From: Methanocorpusculum sp.
GTDB taxonomy: Archaea > Halobacteriota > Methanomicrobia > Methanomicrobiales > Methanocorpusculaceae
DNA: 40,933 bases
Direction of reading: 5' to 3'
NCBI GenBank assembly: GCA_030539655.1
Contig: JAUNXT010000003.1
Span: 21,183 to 62,115 of the forward strand
Every line of letters starts with the position of its first letter. The first letter of the stretch is position 1. Below the pieces are notes generated by a model. It was not told the origin of the DNA. It did no database searches and was given only the letters and a program-made list of their open reading frames with translations. The position numbers and the translations under genes were made by a program. Below, piece after piece: positions 8,133 through 17,070 of this stretch.

Positions 8133-8983
8133 AAGGAATATTTGAACACATTGTTGTAATCGGCTACGGTAAGATTACAGGAGAGGTCCTCTCCTTTGTT
8201 AACGCACAGAAAGAAAAGTACGGCTATCAGATGGAGTTCATCGAGTATGAGATTCATCCGGTAAGCATCACCCATAAAATCTGCACTGATGAGGGAATAC
8301 CCTACGCGCAGATTCCGGAGAAGGCAAAGGTTACCGAAAAACTGCTTTCAATCCCAGAAAAGACGCTTATTATCAGTGCAAGCAACAACTATCTGTTCCC
8401 TGCAGAGGTTGTAAATAAGGATAATATTACCGTTATCAACTTCCACAACGCACTTCTCCCGAAGTTTCCGGGACGCAATGCACCGTCATGGGCGATGTTT
8501 GAAGGGGAGACCGAGGCTGGTATCACTTGGCACTATGTAACGCCCGGTGTTGACGACGGAGCAATTATTGTTCAGAAACGGACGCAGATAACACCCGATA
8601 TGAAAGCATACGAGCTTGCGGGTATTCTGATGAATATCGCGTTTGAAGGATTCTGCGAGAGCTTTGATGGTGTTGTTACCGGAACCGCTCCGGTTGTTCA
8701 TCAGGTGTTTCCGCCGAACCGGAAGATTTATCTTTCAAAGATGGTCCCGAATGACGGGGTTTTCAGCCTTGACGACAGCCCGGAGGACATCTACCGGCTT
8801 CTGCGTTCAACTGATTACGGGCTGAATGCTATCTTCCCGCACATGAAGACAAATTACCAGGGAAAGGATATTGAAATCACCCGCTATCGGAAAATATCCG
8901 CAGATAAGAAGGAAGATGACGGCTCATTGTATCTTCCGCTTAAAGACGGGTCTTTCCTTAAGTTAAAATACAAGGAATTATAA
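8129..8983 (+). CDS. Formyltransferase of the Fmt/ArnA/sugar N-formyltransferase family
   Basis: 284 residues. The catalytic formyltransferase core is clear: VINFHNALLPKFPGRNAP (102-119), with Asn104 and His106 equal to the catalytic N and H of Fmt, and GITWHYVTPGVDDGAII (131-147), with Asp142 equal to the catalytic Asp. A C-terminal region (about 205-284, containing DGVFSLDDSPEDIYRLLRST) resembles the Fmt_C/ArnA C-terminal part. The family moves a formyl group from 10-formyl-tetrahydrofolate (or a pterin analogue) to an amine. Archaea do not formylate initiator tRNA, so a role as true Fmt is unlikely. Linked between an adenylation enzyme and an ACP, it may formylate a carrier-bound amino acid, as the F domain of LgrA does. 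An amino-sugar substrate is the alternative. Confidence 0.88.
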   Translation: MKGIFEHIVVIGYGKITGEVLSFVNAQKEKYGYQMEFIEYEIHPVSITHKICTDEGIPYAQIPEKAKVTEKLLSIPEKTLIISASNNYLFPAEVVNKDNITVINFHNALLPKFPGRNAPSWAMFEGETEAGITWHYVTPGVDDGAIIVQKRTQITPDMKAYELAGILMNIAFEGFCESFDGVVTGTAPVVHQVFPPNRKIYLSKMVPNDGVFSLDDSPEDIYRLLRSTDYGLNAIFPHMKTNYQGKDIEITRYRKISADKKEDDGSLYLPLKDGSFLKLKYKEL

Positions 8984-9028
8984 AGAGATAAGCAGTATCA
9001 CCCGAATCATCGGATACAGGGGTTGTTT

Positions 9029-9265
9029 ATGAGTACTGAAGAGAGAATCCTTAAGGTCCTCGAAGGAATTAATGAGAAGATTCTCACCTACAGCGGTGAG
9101 AATATGATGGAAGATGGAACGCTCGACTCCTTTGAGCTGATTGAGATTGTAAGCCAGCTTGAAGAGGAGTTTGATATTGAAATCGATGCGGAGTATGCGG
9201 TTATCGAAAACTTCGCAAATAAGGAGACTATCATTTCCCTGATGAAAAAACTCCTGAAAGAATAA
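9029..9265 (+). CDS. Acyl/peptidyl carrier protein
   Basis: 78 acidic residues of the ACP/PCP fold. The attachment serine is S34 in EDGTLDSFELIEIV, followed by SQLEEEFDIEID and a C-terminal helix (ETIISLMKKL). This start was chosen because ATG 9029 follows GGGGTTG and gives a family-length protein. The gap after the formyltransferase gene is 45 nt. It should be modified by the AcpS at 6244-6627 and charged by the adenylation enzyme at 6624-8132. Its LDSFELIEI context resembles DltC and stand-alone PCPs more than fatty-acid ACPs (usually DSL), which agrees with the genomic context. Confidence 0.9.
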   Translation: MSTEERILKVLEGINEKILTYSGENMMEDGTLDSFELIEIVSQLEEEFDIEIDAEYAVIENFANKETIISLMKKLLKE

Positions 9266-9266
9266 T

Positions 9267-9278
9267 TTCTTTTTTTTG
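9267..9278 (+). terminator. T-rich terminator after the ACP gene
   Basis: A run TTTCTTTTTTTG starts right after the ACP stop codon. Archaeal terminators are oligo-T tracts without a required hairpin. This one separates the carrier-protein cluster from glyS. Confidence 0.5.
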
Positions 9279-9342
9279 GATTACTGTATTTTGCTGTGAA
9301 TTAAGAGCTGTTGCGGATTTTATTCGGACAGCATCATCCGGA

Positions 9343-9352
9343 TAATATAATA
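9343..9352 (+). promoter_or_regulatory. TATA box for glyS
   Basis: TAATATAATA lies 28-37 nt before ATG 9380. It supports that ATG, rather than the upstream in-frame TTG at 9311, as the translation start. Confidence 0.55.
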
Positions 9353-9379
9353 TCTATCCCAACCAATAATTACACACAA

Positions 9380-11104
9380 ATGTCAGAAACAGAAGATACT
9401 TACGATAAAGTCACCGAACTTGCCAGAAGAAGAGGATTTGTCTGGCCCTCCTCTGAAATCTACGGCTCGGTTGCAGGATTCATCGACTATGGGCCCCTTG
9501 GCGCCATGCTCAAGCGCCGCATCGAAAACATCTGGCGCAGATTCTATGTCGTCCAGGAAGGATACTATGAAATCGAATGCCCCACGGTCGGCATCGAACC
9601 AATCTACGTGGCATCTGGACACGTCGGCGGATTCTCCGACAAAATGTTCCAGTGCCCGCACTGTAATGAATACCTCCGTGCAGACCATGTTGCAGAAGCA
9701 TTCGGCATTCCGCATGCGGGAACCATGTCCAAAGAGGAACTCCGCGAGGTATTAAAAGACAAGGAATGCCCTGCCTGCGGTAAAGTCTTAGGAGACCTCG
9801 ACGTCTTCGACTTCAACCTGATGTTTACCACCTCAATCGGACCCGGAGGACAGAGAAAAGGATACCTCCGTCCCGAGACCGCACAGGGAATGTTCGTTGA
9901 CTTCCCGCGGCTTCTTAGATTCTATCGTGACCACCTCCCGTTTGGTGCTGTTCAGATTGGAAAATCCTACCGTAATGAAATTTCCCCGCGTCAGGGAATG
10001 ATACGCCTTCGTGAATTCACGCAGGCAGAAGCAGAAATCTTCGTCCATCCGGATGAAAAGAACCATCCGCAGTTCTCCCGCTACGCAGACTATTCCATGC
10101 CTCTCTGCGGCATCGCACAGCAGGAAAAAGACGAGCCTGCCATTGTCAGAACCATGCGTCAGGCAGTTGATGAAGGAATCATAGCAAACGAATATGTCGC
10201 CTACTATGTGGCGATGACCCACGATATCTTAACAACCGTCGGATTCAATCCGGAAAAAATCAGATTCAGACAGCACATGCCTGACGAACGTGCACACTAT
10301 GCAACAGACTGCTGGGATGCAGAGGCCTACTCGGACCGCTTTGGCTGGGTTGAAATCGTCGGAATCGCAGACAGAACAAACTATGACTTAAAGGCGCACT
10401 CCCGTGTATCCGGTCAGAAAAACACTGTTTTCGTTCAGTATGCCGAACCGAGAAAGGAGCACAGAAAAGCCGTAATCCCCAACTTCGGAAAGTTAGGTCC
10501 GGTATTCCGCGGAAAAGCAAAGGCAGTTGCTGAAGCAATGGCAAATGCAGAACCTGCTGCAGACGGTATTCACCTAACCATTGACGGTGAGGAAATACAC
10601 GTAACCCCGGAGATGTACACGGTAAAGGATGAAATGGAAGATGTCTTCGGCGAAGAGGTCATGCCGCACGTCATCGAACCGTCCTATGGAATTGACCGCA
10701 TCTGCTACATGGTACTGGAGCATGCCTGGCATGAGGATGTTGCAGATGGAGAGCCGAGAACTGTTATGCGGTTTAAATCGGTCGTTGCTCCGGTGCAGGC
10801 CGCGGTTTTACCGCTGATGGCGCGTGATGGACTTGACACTGCTGCAAGGGAAATCGTATCTGCCCTCCAGAATGAAGGAATCCAGACCGAATACGATGAC
10901 GCAGGAGCAATCGGAAGACGCTACCGGAGACAGGACGAGATTGGAACACCATTCTGTATCACCGTGGACTATGACACAAAAGAGGATGCATCAGTCACCG
11001 TTCGTGACCGTGACTCCATGAAACAGGTGCGTATCCCCATAGCAGATGTTATCACGAAGCTTCCGCTTCTCTTAAACGGACGGCTCGCATTCGACACCCT
11101 GTAA
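9380..11104 (+). CDS. glyS: Glycyl-tRNA synthetase (archaeal/eukaryotic alpha2 type)
   Basis: 574 residues from ATG 9380. Class II features are clear: RRRGFVWPSSEIYGSVAGFIDYGPLG near the N-terminus, a zinc-ribbon-like insert (CPHCNEYL ... CPACGKVL), motif 2 in SYRNEISPRQGMIRLREFTQAEAE, motif 3 in EPSYGIDRI, and a C-terminal anticodon-binding domain (VVAPVQAAVLPL ... YDDAGAIGRRYRRQDEIGTPFCI). It charges tRNA-Gly. It is the homodimeric form typical of archaea and eukaryotes, not the bacterial alpha2beta2 enzyme. The hef gene follows 24 nt later on the same strand. Confidence 0.96.
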   Translation: MSETEDTYDKVTELARRRGFVWPSSEIYGSVAGFIDYGPLGAMLKRRIENIWRRFYVVQEGYYEIECPTVGIEPIYVASGHVGGFSDKMFQCPHCNEYLRADHVAEAFGIPHAGTMSKEELREVLKDKECPACGKVLGDLDVFDFNLMFTTSIGPGGQRKGYLRPETAQGMFVDFPRLLRFYRDHLPFGAVQIGKSYRNEISPRQGMIRLREFTQAEAEIFVHPDEKNHPQFSRYADYSMPLCGIAQQEKDEPAIVRTMRQAVDEGIIANEYVAYYVAMTHDILTTVGFNPEKIRFRQHMPDERAHYATDCWDAEAYSDRFGWVEIVGIADRTNYDLKAHSRVSGQKNTVFVQYAEPRKEHRKAVIPNFGKLGPVFRGKAKAVAEAMANAEPAADGIHLTIDGEEIHVTPEMYTVKDEMEDVFGEEVMPHVIEPSYGIDRICYMVLEHAWHEDVADGEPRTVMRFKSVVAPVQAAVLPLMARDGLDTAAREIVSALQNEGIQTEYDDAGAIGRRYRRQDEIGTPFCITVDYDTKEDASVTVRDRDSMKQVRIPIADVITKLPLLLNGRLAFDTL

Positions 11105-11128
11105 ATATCTGAATAATCACAAAAATCC

Positions 11129-13435
11129 ATGCCGTACATAAGCCGCAGTCACATCCCGGAAAACACCATCGAAGAGCGTGCATATCAGGCAGCAATCGCA
11201 GAACATGCTGAATCCGGAAATACCCTCGCTGTGCTTCCGACCGGAATGGGAAAGACTGCGGTCGCTCTCCTGCTCGCCGCAAAACGTCTTGACAGCGGAA
11301 AAATCCTGATGCTTGCCCCGACAAAACCGCTTGTAGAGCAGCATCACAGATATTTTTCACAAAATCTCCTTTTAGATGAAGGAGATGTGGTCATGATAAC
11401 CGGGGAAACAAAGCCGGAAAAACGTGTCCAGCTTTTTACCTCCTCTAGGTTCTGTGTGGCAACACCTGAGGCTGTCAAAAACGACCTCATCGCCGAACGG
11501 TACAATCTAAACGACGTCTCTCTTTTAATCGTGGACGAATGCCATCATGCATCCGGGAACTATGCCTATGTTTTCATAGCAAAACGCTACAATGAAACGG
11601 CAGAAAATCCGCTTCTTCTCGGCATGACTGCATCTCCCGGGTCAGACAGTGAACATGTCGCGGAGATTTGCAGCAACCTGTCGATTCAGATTGTGGAAAG
11701 CAGAACCGAAGACGATCCAGATGTACGGCCGTACGTCCATGAACGTGAGCTGACCTATGTAACCCTTGAGCTTCCCGAAGAGCTCTGGCTTGCGGTTTCT
11801 GTTTTAAACAGCATGATTGAGGACCGCATCAGTCAGCTCCGGGCGCTGAATTATCGTGTGCCGCAGCGGACGGCTCTTTCCATGAAAGCATTAAACGGCG
11901 TGCTTGCGCAGATTCAGATGCGAATGCAGCAGAGGGACAGCACTGCCTATACGGCAGTATCTGTGCATGCGGAGCTGATGAAGCTCAGACACGGAGTAAC
12001 CGTTGCCGAATCCCAGGGCTCGACCGCACTTAAAACATACCTGCTGCGGCTGCAAAATGAAGCCGCAGGCGGCGGGAGTAAAGCCTCAAAACGCATTGTT
12101 TCTGATTCACGATTCCTGAGGATTCTGGCGATGACTGAAGAGTGGACCACAGAGATTCACCCTAAGGCCGCAGCGGTTGTCCGTGCTGTCCGGGAACAGC
12201 TGCTTGAGTCGCCCGATGCAAAAATCATTGTGTTTGTCTCCTTCCGTGACAGCGTACAGATGATTACAGACTACCTGAATGCTGCAGGAATCGCTGCACA
12301 GCGGTTTGTCGGGCAGGCATCCCGCGATTCGGAAAAGGGTTTGTCGCAGAAACAGCAGATTGAAACAATCCGGAAGTTCCGCGAAGGTGAGTACCCTGTC
12401 CTTGTGGCAACATCAGTAGGTGAAGAAGGGCTGGATATTCCGGCCACTGACCTTGTGATATTCTACGAGGCAGTCCCATCAGAGGTCCGGAGTATCCAAC
12501 GAAAGGGAAGAACCGGCAGGAACTCTTCAGGTAAGATTCTTGTATTCATCACCAAAGGCACTGCTGATGAAACATATCGCTGGGTAAGCGATGCAAGGGA
12601 GAAAAAGATGCTTAAAGGTGTTTCCGTGATGAAGTCCGGTGTTGTCCCGACAGCTGCTCAGGCACCGCAGATTCTATCGGAAATTCCTGCAGCAGGAAGC
12701 GCATCCTATGGTCTTCCTGAAAAAAGCGGGCAGATGACCCTGGCAGACGCGGTAATTGAAGCTGCCCGTGAAGAAGAAGAGGCGCGGCCTCATGTTGTTA
12801 TTGATAACCGTGAGATGTCATCCAAGGTAGCCGAGGTGTTAAGCAGTCTCGGGGCGCGCATCACCCTGATGCATATGGATGCCGGCGACTATGCTGCAGG
12901 AAGCAGAATTGTCATTGAACGAAAGACGGTACAGGATTTTGCCGATACTCTGGTTGACCGTGATCTCTTCGGTCAGATGAAAAAACTCGCAGATTCCGCA
13001 CTGCGTCCGGTTCTGATAATCGAAGGCGGCGGGATATCAGACCTTTACGGCGCCAGAAATATCCATCCGAATGCCGTCAGAAATACGCTTGCCTCCATCG
13101 CGGCTGACTATGATATATCCATTTTATTCACCAAAGATGCAGAAGAGACCGCGCAGATGATTTATGCATTTGCACGGCGTGAGACGGGTGAGCCGCATCC
13201 GGAGCGTTCAAAGCATAAAGCAAAGAATGCCCGCTCGGAAAATGATGCAGTGCTTTATATTCTGACCTCGTTCCCGGATGTGGGGCCAAAAGCGGCACGT
13301 CTTCTTTTGGGGAGGTTCGGTTCACTCAAAGGGATAATGTCTGCGACAAAGGAAGAACTGATGTCGGTAAAAGGTGTCGGAGAAAAAACTGCATCCTCGA
13401 TTTGTGCCGCATTTGAACACACCTGGCATGAGTGA
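11129..13435 (+). CDS. hef: Hef-type helicase/XPF-family nuclease
   Basis: 768 residues, full length for euryarchaeal Hef. The N-terminal superfamily 2 helicase has Walker A LPTGMGKT (36-43), the DECHH box at 136-140, GMTASPGS (motif III), and motif VI in QRKGRTGRNSSG. The C-terminal half is an ERCC4/XPF nuclease with the catalytic ERKTVQDFADTL (E597-R598-K599), followed by tandem helix-hairpin-helix motifs (SFPDVGPKAARLLLGRFGSL and VKGVGEKTAS). Hef unwinds and cleaves stalled replication forks and is related to FANCM and XPF. All catalytic residues appear intact. The end converges on the RNase P RNA gene. Confidence 0.96.
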   Translation: MPYISRSHIPENTIEERAYQAAIAEHAESGNTLAVLPTGMGKTAVALLLAAKRLDSGKILMLAPTKPLVEQHHRYFSQNLLLDEGDVVMITGETKPEKRVQLFTSSRFCVATPEAVKNDLIAERYNLNDVSLLIVDECHHASGNYAYVFIAKRYNETAENPLLLGMTASPGSDSEHVAEICSNLSIQIVESRTEDDPDVRPYVHERELTYVTLELPEELWLAVSVLNSMIEDRISQLRALNYRVPQRTALSMKALNGVLAQIQMRMQQRDSTAYTAVSVHAELMKLRHGVTVAESQGSTALKTYLLRLQNEAAGGGSKASKRIVSDSRFLRILAMTEEWTTEIHPKAAAVVRAVREQLLESPDAKIIVFVSFRDSVQMITDYLNAAGIAAQRFVGQASRDSEKGLSQKQQIETIRKFREGEYPVLVATSVGEEGLDIPATDLVIFYEAVPSEVRSIQRKGRTGRNSSGKILVFITKGTADETYRWVSDAREKKMLKGVSVMKSGVVPTAAQAPQILSEIPAAGSASYGLPEKSGQMTLADAVIEAAREEEEARPHVVIDNREMSSKVAEVLSSLGARITLMHMDAGDYAAGSRIVIERKTVQDFADTLVDRDLFGQMKKLADSALRPVLIIEGGGISDLYGARNIHPNAVRNTLASIAADYDISILFTKDAEETAQMIYAFARRETGEPHPERSKHKAKNARSENDAVLYILTSFPDVGPKAARLLLGRFGSLKGIMSATKEELMSVKGVGEKTASSICAAFEHTWHE

Positions 13436-13460
13436 GGGAGTTTAGTCTCGCTGTAACCGG

Positions 13461-13479
13461 AATTCAAGAAAAGAAGAAT
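13461..13479 (-). terminator. T-rich 3' end of the RNase P RNA gene
   Basis: On the minus strand, pyrimidine-rich sequence (TTCTTCTTTTCTTG) directly follows the P1 3' strand and fits an archaeal oligo-T terminator. Confidence 0.45.
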
Positions 13480-13782
13480 TGCGTGAGTCGGAGTGATAAG
13501 CCTCCTTCTGTTTTAGCGGTATTTGGCTTAGCGTTGTACCCGGGTATTGATCAGGCGGTCTTTTAACCCTGTTTCAACTTTCGCCCGCAGAGATTCGCCG
13601 TTCCATCGCATACCGGTTTCAGCGTTCTGCATTTCTGCGTCATTACTCCGCCGGATGCGTATCGTTTCTGTTCCAGAGCTGTGACTCTCGCCACCCGTAC
13701 TTGCGTACGGCTGCGTGCCTGAAGGCGGGAGGACTTTCCTCAGTGATTATTCACCGTAAACCGCGTGCTCCCTCTCACACAT
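13480..13782 (-). ncRNA. rnpB: RNase P RNA (archaeal type A)
   Basis: The roughly 400-bp gap between hef and the aldo/keto reductase contains the conserved RNase P RNA elements on the minus strand, in order: CTGAGGAAAGTCC (about 13732-13744), ACAGAAACG (about 13665-13673), and near the 3' end ACAGAAGGAGGCTTAT. The ends can pair as helix P1: GUGAG with CUCAC and GGAG with CUCC. The RNA is the catalytic part of RNase P, which matures tRNA 5' ends. Ends are estimated from P1 and are good to a few nucleotides. A TATA box at 13801-13810 fits a start near 13780. Confidence 0.93.
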
Positions 13783-13800
13783 CTATATTATTCGTCGCCT

Positions 13801-13810
13801 GATTATTAAT
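13801..13810 (-). promoter_or_regulatory. TATA box for rnpB
   Basis: ATTAATAATC on the minus strand is centred about 25 nt before the predicted RNA 5' end. A second A/T stretch at 13784-13793 is too close to P1 to direct this start. Confidence 0.4.
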
Positions 13811-13839
13811 TGTTTAAGTTTTCTCCGGCAGAGAGTGCT

Positions 13840-14985
13840 TTATCCAAAGACTCTTCTCGCACGTTTCATCATCCCGATAACAGATACCCGGAAGGGGCAT
13901 TGTGTCTCACACCGTCCGCACTCGATACAGTCATCCGCATTCGCAGACAGTGCCTCATAATGCCCGCGCACAGATTCCGGTACATTCTCTGCTGCTAACG
14001 CCATGTCAGTTAGTTTTGCTACAAGTGGGATATTGATGTGCGAAGAACAGGGAAGACAGTGGCTGCAGTACATACAGCTCCCGGTAATTCTGACTTTGGT
14101 ATAGGATGATAATATCGATGCATAATCTTTTTCTTCCGGCAAAGCAGACAGTGCCGAAGTTGCTGTATTTACTTCTTCTGGAGTGCTGAGCCCTGGAAGA
14201 ACCGAGATGACGCCGGGACGCTCCAGGCAGTACGATATACATGCTGCAGGGGTTAAGGCACATCCAAACGGAGATTTTGCAGCATCAAGAAGACTCCCTG
14301 CCGCGAACGGTTTCATAACAACAATTCCGACACCCAGCGATTCACATGCGGCATAGAGGTCGCGGCGCGCAGAATCCGGCCGGCAGGTCTCTTTTGAAAA
14401 TGCGGCAAACTCCATCTGTTTGTAGATATCAGTCTCCGCATCCTCCATGTCGTATGCAGGATTGATGGAAAACATCAGAATGTCAATCAGACCAGACTCC
14501 GCGGCATGAAGTGCTGTTACAGGATTATGTGAACTCATGCCAAGATAGCGGATAACTCCTTTTTCTTTCAACTCGAGCGCATATCTGATAATCTCTGATT
14601 CAAAGACCGCTGCATAGTCTTCCTCTGTATCAACATAATGAAGCATTCCGACATCGACATAGTCAGTCTGCAGGCGGGTCAGGAGGTCGGAAAATGAGGA
14701 TTTTATCTGCTCTATATCGCGTGTTCTTTTGTACTGGCCGTCCTCGAACACTGTACAGAGATGTCCCTGAATCATCATCTTTTCGCGTCTTCCGGCTAGA
14801 GCATACCCGATGTTCGATCTCACCTCCGGGTCAGGCATAAAGATATCTATGTAATTCATTCCGGAAGAAATTGCGGCATCAATAACAGATTTTACCTCTT
14901 CTCTGCTTTTCCCGGAAAGCCATTCCCCGCCGAGACCTACAGCACTGATATCATGCGGCACCCGCCCGCATCTTCGATATTCCAT
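13840..14985 (-). CDS. Aldo/keto reductase with C-terminal ferredoxin-like Fe-S domain
   Basis: 381 residues. The N-terminal TIM barrel is aldo/keto-reductase-like: MEYRRCGRVPHDISAVGLGG, NYIDIFMPDPEVRSNIGYAL, a DYVDVGMLHYVDT segment and GVIRYLGMSSHNP. The C-terminus carries a cysteine cluster CMYCSHCLPC and then CIECGRCETQCPF, a 4Fe-4S ferredoxin-type site. This architecture is common in methanogens and clostridia, and the substrate is unknown. A Shine-Dalgarno AGGAGAG lies just before ATG 14985, unlike the leaderless neighbours. The 3' end faces the rnpB promoter. Confidence 0.9.
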   Translation of the reverse strand: MEYRRCGRVPHDISAVGLGGEWLSGKSREEVKSVIDAAISSGMNYIDIFMPDPEVRSNIGYALAGRREKMMIQGHLCTVFEDGQYKRTRDIEQIKSSFSDLLTRLQTDYVDVGMLHYVDTEEDYAAVFESEIIRYALELKEKGVIRYLGMSSHNPVTALHAAESGLIDILMFSINPAYDMEDAETDIYKQMEFAAFSKETCRPDSARRDLYAACESLGVGIVVMKPFAAGSLLDAAKSPFGCALTPAACISYCLERPGVISVLPGLSTPEEVNTATSALSALPEEKDYASILSSYTKVRITGSCMYCSHCLPCSSHINIPLVAKLTDMALAAENVPESVRGHYEALSANADDCIECGRCETQCPFRVSVIGMMKRARRVFG

Positions 14986-15054
14986 GAATTCTCTCCTCTA
15001 ATTGCAGATATGTTGGATGTACAGGGATTTATGTATCTTCATTGTAATCCGGTG

Positions 15055-15089
15055 AAAAAAAGGAAATATAAGAAAGAGAATAAATGAGT
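15055..15089 (-). terminator. T-rich region after the DUF373 gene
   Basis: Minus-strand sequence just after the stop is T-rich and ends in a run of seven T (TTTCCTTTTTTTC), fitting an archaeal terminator between this gene and the aldo/keto reductase promoter region. Confidence 0.4.
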
Positions 15090-16274
15090 TTAGAATTTAA
15101 TTTTACGGTACAACGGTTTTCCGCTCTTTGCATGTTCTTCAATCTCTGCTTCAAGCGCTTTCCTTTTTACCATCCATTCGTTGATTTTTTTCTGAACCAT
15201 CGGCCGTGTATAAATGCCGACAAACGCGATGAGAAGACCTGCTGCTATGAGGATAATAAATGCAACAATCCCCTGCATTGTTGTAAGCGGGAATGGCTCC
15301 TTCGGGACAACTGTAAGGAAGAACAGAACAGCCCCCTCAAGAATTAATCCGACAGAAAGGGTAAAGAAAGGAACAACATAGACACGGTACAGCCCGCTTA
15401 TGTTATTCTGGACTGTATCAAGGACTTTTCCTCCTGCAGCAACCAGGGCACCTCCGATAAACCAGAGCATTCCGCCGTAACAGAATGTGAATATGTTGTA
15501 GAGGAGCGAAGCATTTCCGGCATTCGGATAATTAACAACGATGCTTGTCAAACCTGAGATAATACCGATTATACACAATACTAACGCTGCTATGTAGGCA
15601 ATAGCTGCGAATCTGCCGCGTTTGATGGATTGTCCGAGATTCTTAAAGAAGGCAATGAGTTTGTCATCAAGGTCAAATCCTTTGATAAGAAGAATGAGGC
15701 CGAGAATCCCGACAACAACGAGGAGGGCAGAAACACCAGGCATAAAGAGCGCAACGATTGCCCAGATTACCAGCAGGAATCCCAGCGGGACTAAGACTCT
15801 TTTTGCAAACTTCTGATCTTTGAAGAGTTTTTTAATAATGTAGAACGTACCCTCAATATTTGGAAGCTGTTTTATGGTAACCCGTACAATTCCAACAACC
15901 TTAAGCTGGGACTGGATAATCGGAAGTACATACTCGTCCTCTGCACCGTCTGAGATTAAAATACACTCAGACACTCCCGTCTTTTCAATGACCTCCTCTA
16001 AGAGCTTTGCAATTCTCCTGTCCCCCTCAAGCATATTCAGGTGGTTTCCGGAGATTACCGCAATCTCTGCAGAGTTTCCCCGTGCAATTTCCTCGTCGTA
16101 CGTCTTTATCGCCTGGAAGATGGCATTTGTATCTGAATCTTCAGGGTCTGCTATGCCGAGTTTCTGTGCGGCCTCAAGACAGGCTTCTCTTCCAATGACC
16201 GGCGTATCCACTTTTGCTTTGTACCCTACATCATCGTCTCTGTCTACCGAGAGGATAAGTGTGTCTGCGGTCAT
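15090..16274 (-). CDS. DUF373-family integral membrane protein
   Basis: 394 residues. The first 130 or so are soluble, starting TADTLILSVDRDDDVGYKAK with DTPVIGREACLEAA and SDTNAIFQAIKTYDEE. This aspartate-rich pattern is characteristic of the archaeal DUF373 family. About six or seven transmembrane helices follow (for example VLVPLGFLLVIWAIVALFMP and FAAIAYIAALVLCIIGIISG), and a basic lysine-rich tail ends the protein. The function of DUF373 is not established; the acidic N-terminal motif could bind metal or a nucleotide, but this is a guess. It is widespread in euryarchaea, usually as a single gene. Confidence 0.85.
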   Translation of the reverse strand: MTADTLILSVDRDDDVGYKAKVDTPVIGREACLEAAQKLGIADPEDSDTNAIFQAIKTYDEEIARGNSAEIAVISGNHLNMLEGDRRIAKLLEEVIEKTGVSECILISDGAEDEYVLPIIQSQLKVVGIVRVTIKQLPNIEGTFYIIKKLFKDQKFAKRVLVPLGFLLVIWAIVALFMPGVSALLVVVGILGLILLIKGFDLDDKLIAFFKNLGQSIKRGRFAAIAYIAALVLCIIGIISGLTSIVVNYPNAGNASLLYNIFTFCYGGMLWFIGGALVAAGGKVLDTVQNNISGLYRVYVVPFFTLSVGLILEGAVLFFLTVVPKEPFPLTTMQGIVAFIILIAAGLLIAFVGIYTRPMVQKKINEWMVKRKALEAEIEEHAKSGKPLYRKIKF

Positions 16275-16317
16275 TTATCTCGTCCTGTTTGTTTATATTC
16301 TATTTGTTTTTTCTGGA

Positions 16318-17067
16318 TTATATACATGTGGGAGGAACTGTTATCTTTGAGAAAACCCAGTTTGTCCCCTCTTCTGTCTTAAAAAGCGGGAGATTCCGGT
16401 CAATTACCACGGTATTTCTTACAACCTGCACAGCTTCTCCTGTCAGCGGATTGTATCCTTCCTTTGTTTCGGCTCCACGATAAAGAGCAATTCCGCGTCG
16501 TTCCCAAACCGGTGTTTTTGCAAGATTAATTCCATTTGAAAAAGCAAGTTCATGCAGTTTTTCCGCATTCAGACCATTGAGTTTTTTCTGTGCAGCGGCT
16601 GCGGACATTCCTGATTCTGTCAGTATTTTCTGACAATAGCCGTTTATGTGGTTTCTCCATGCTTCTGCCTGACGCCATGCGAGGTATGCGGGAAACTGTG
16701 CTTCGGAAACTGGGATGATTCGCGCATCGAATGCAAGCGGGGAAGCAGATGATGCTTCCATGGTGAATGCAGATGATGCAAAACCGGCAGAGACTGATAC
16801 AAGTTTTTCAACTCTGCAGTCAAAAACCGGTTTTGTGATAAACAGACTAATCTCATCCGAAAATGTGTAGATAAAGTCAGGAGAAAGCCCTGATTTGCTG
16901 AAAAGCAGTTCTGCCGTCTCTACGAACAGGTTTGAAAATTTTTCATCGAACGGTTTGAGATAGTCTGCCGATACGGTATGAAATGACCTTCCATCAAGCC
17001 GGATAACAAACGGCATGGTGGTGGTAAGACGGGAGAAAATCTCCCTGTCTTTCATTTCGGTGTACAA
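16318..17067 (-). CDS. thg1: tRNA-His guanylyltransferase (Thg1 family)
   Basis: About 249 residues from a TTG at 17067, or 245 from ATG 17055. GGAG ends 8 nt before the TTG, an ideal Shine-Dalgarno spacing, so the TTG is plausible. Thg1 motifs are clear: PFVIRLDGRSFHT (palm metal-binding Asp), DFIYTFSDEISLFI (second carboxylates) and AYLAWRQAEAWRNHINGYCQ. Thg1-type enzymes add nucleotides in the 3'-5' direction to tRNA 5' ends, giving G-1 of tRNA-His or repairing damaged tRNAs in archaeal Thg1-like proteins. The start is 3 nt after the PRC-barrel gene stop, indicating co-transcription. Confidence 0.92.
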   Translation of the reverse strand: MYTEMKDREIFSRLTTTMPFVIRLDGRSFHTVSADYLKPFDEKFSNLFVETAELLFSKSGLSPDFIYTFSDEISLFITKPVFDCRVEKLVSVSAGFASSAFTMEASSASPLAFDARIIPVSEAQFPAYLAWRQAEAWRNHINGYCQKILTESGMSAAAAQKKLNGLNAEKLHELAFSNGINLAKTPVWERRGIALYRGAETKEGYNPLTGEAVQVVRNTVVIDRNLPLFKTEEGTNWVFSKITVPPTCI

Positions 17068-17070
17068 AAA

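Noticed and set aside
8129-8983. Methionyl-tRNA formyltransferase of translation initiation
   Set aside because: The sequence is Fmt-like, but archaea start translation with unformylated methionine, and the gene is fused by overlap to an adenylation gene and followed by an ACP. A biosynthetic formyltransferase fits better.
6624-9265. D-alanylation (dlt) operon for teichoic acids
   Set aside because: The A protein and carrier are Dlt-like, but DltB and DltD are missing, a formyltransferase is present instead, and archaea lack teichoic acids.
13810-13998. 62-aa plus-strand frame beside the aldo/keto reductase end
   Set aside because: It overlaps the rnpB promoter and the antisense of the ferredoxin-like C-terminus; the peptide has no family features.
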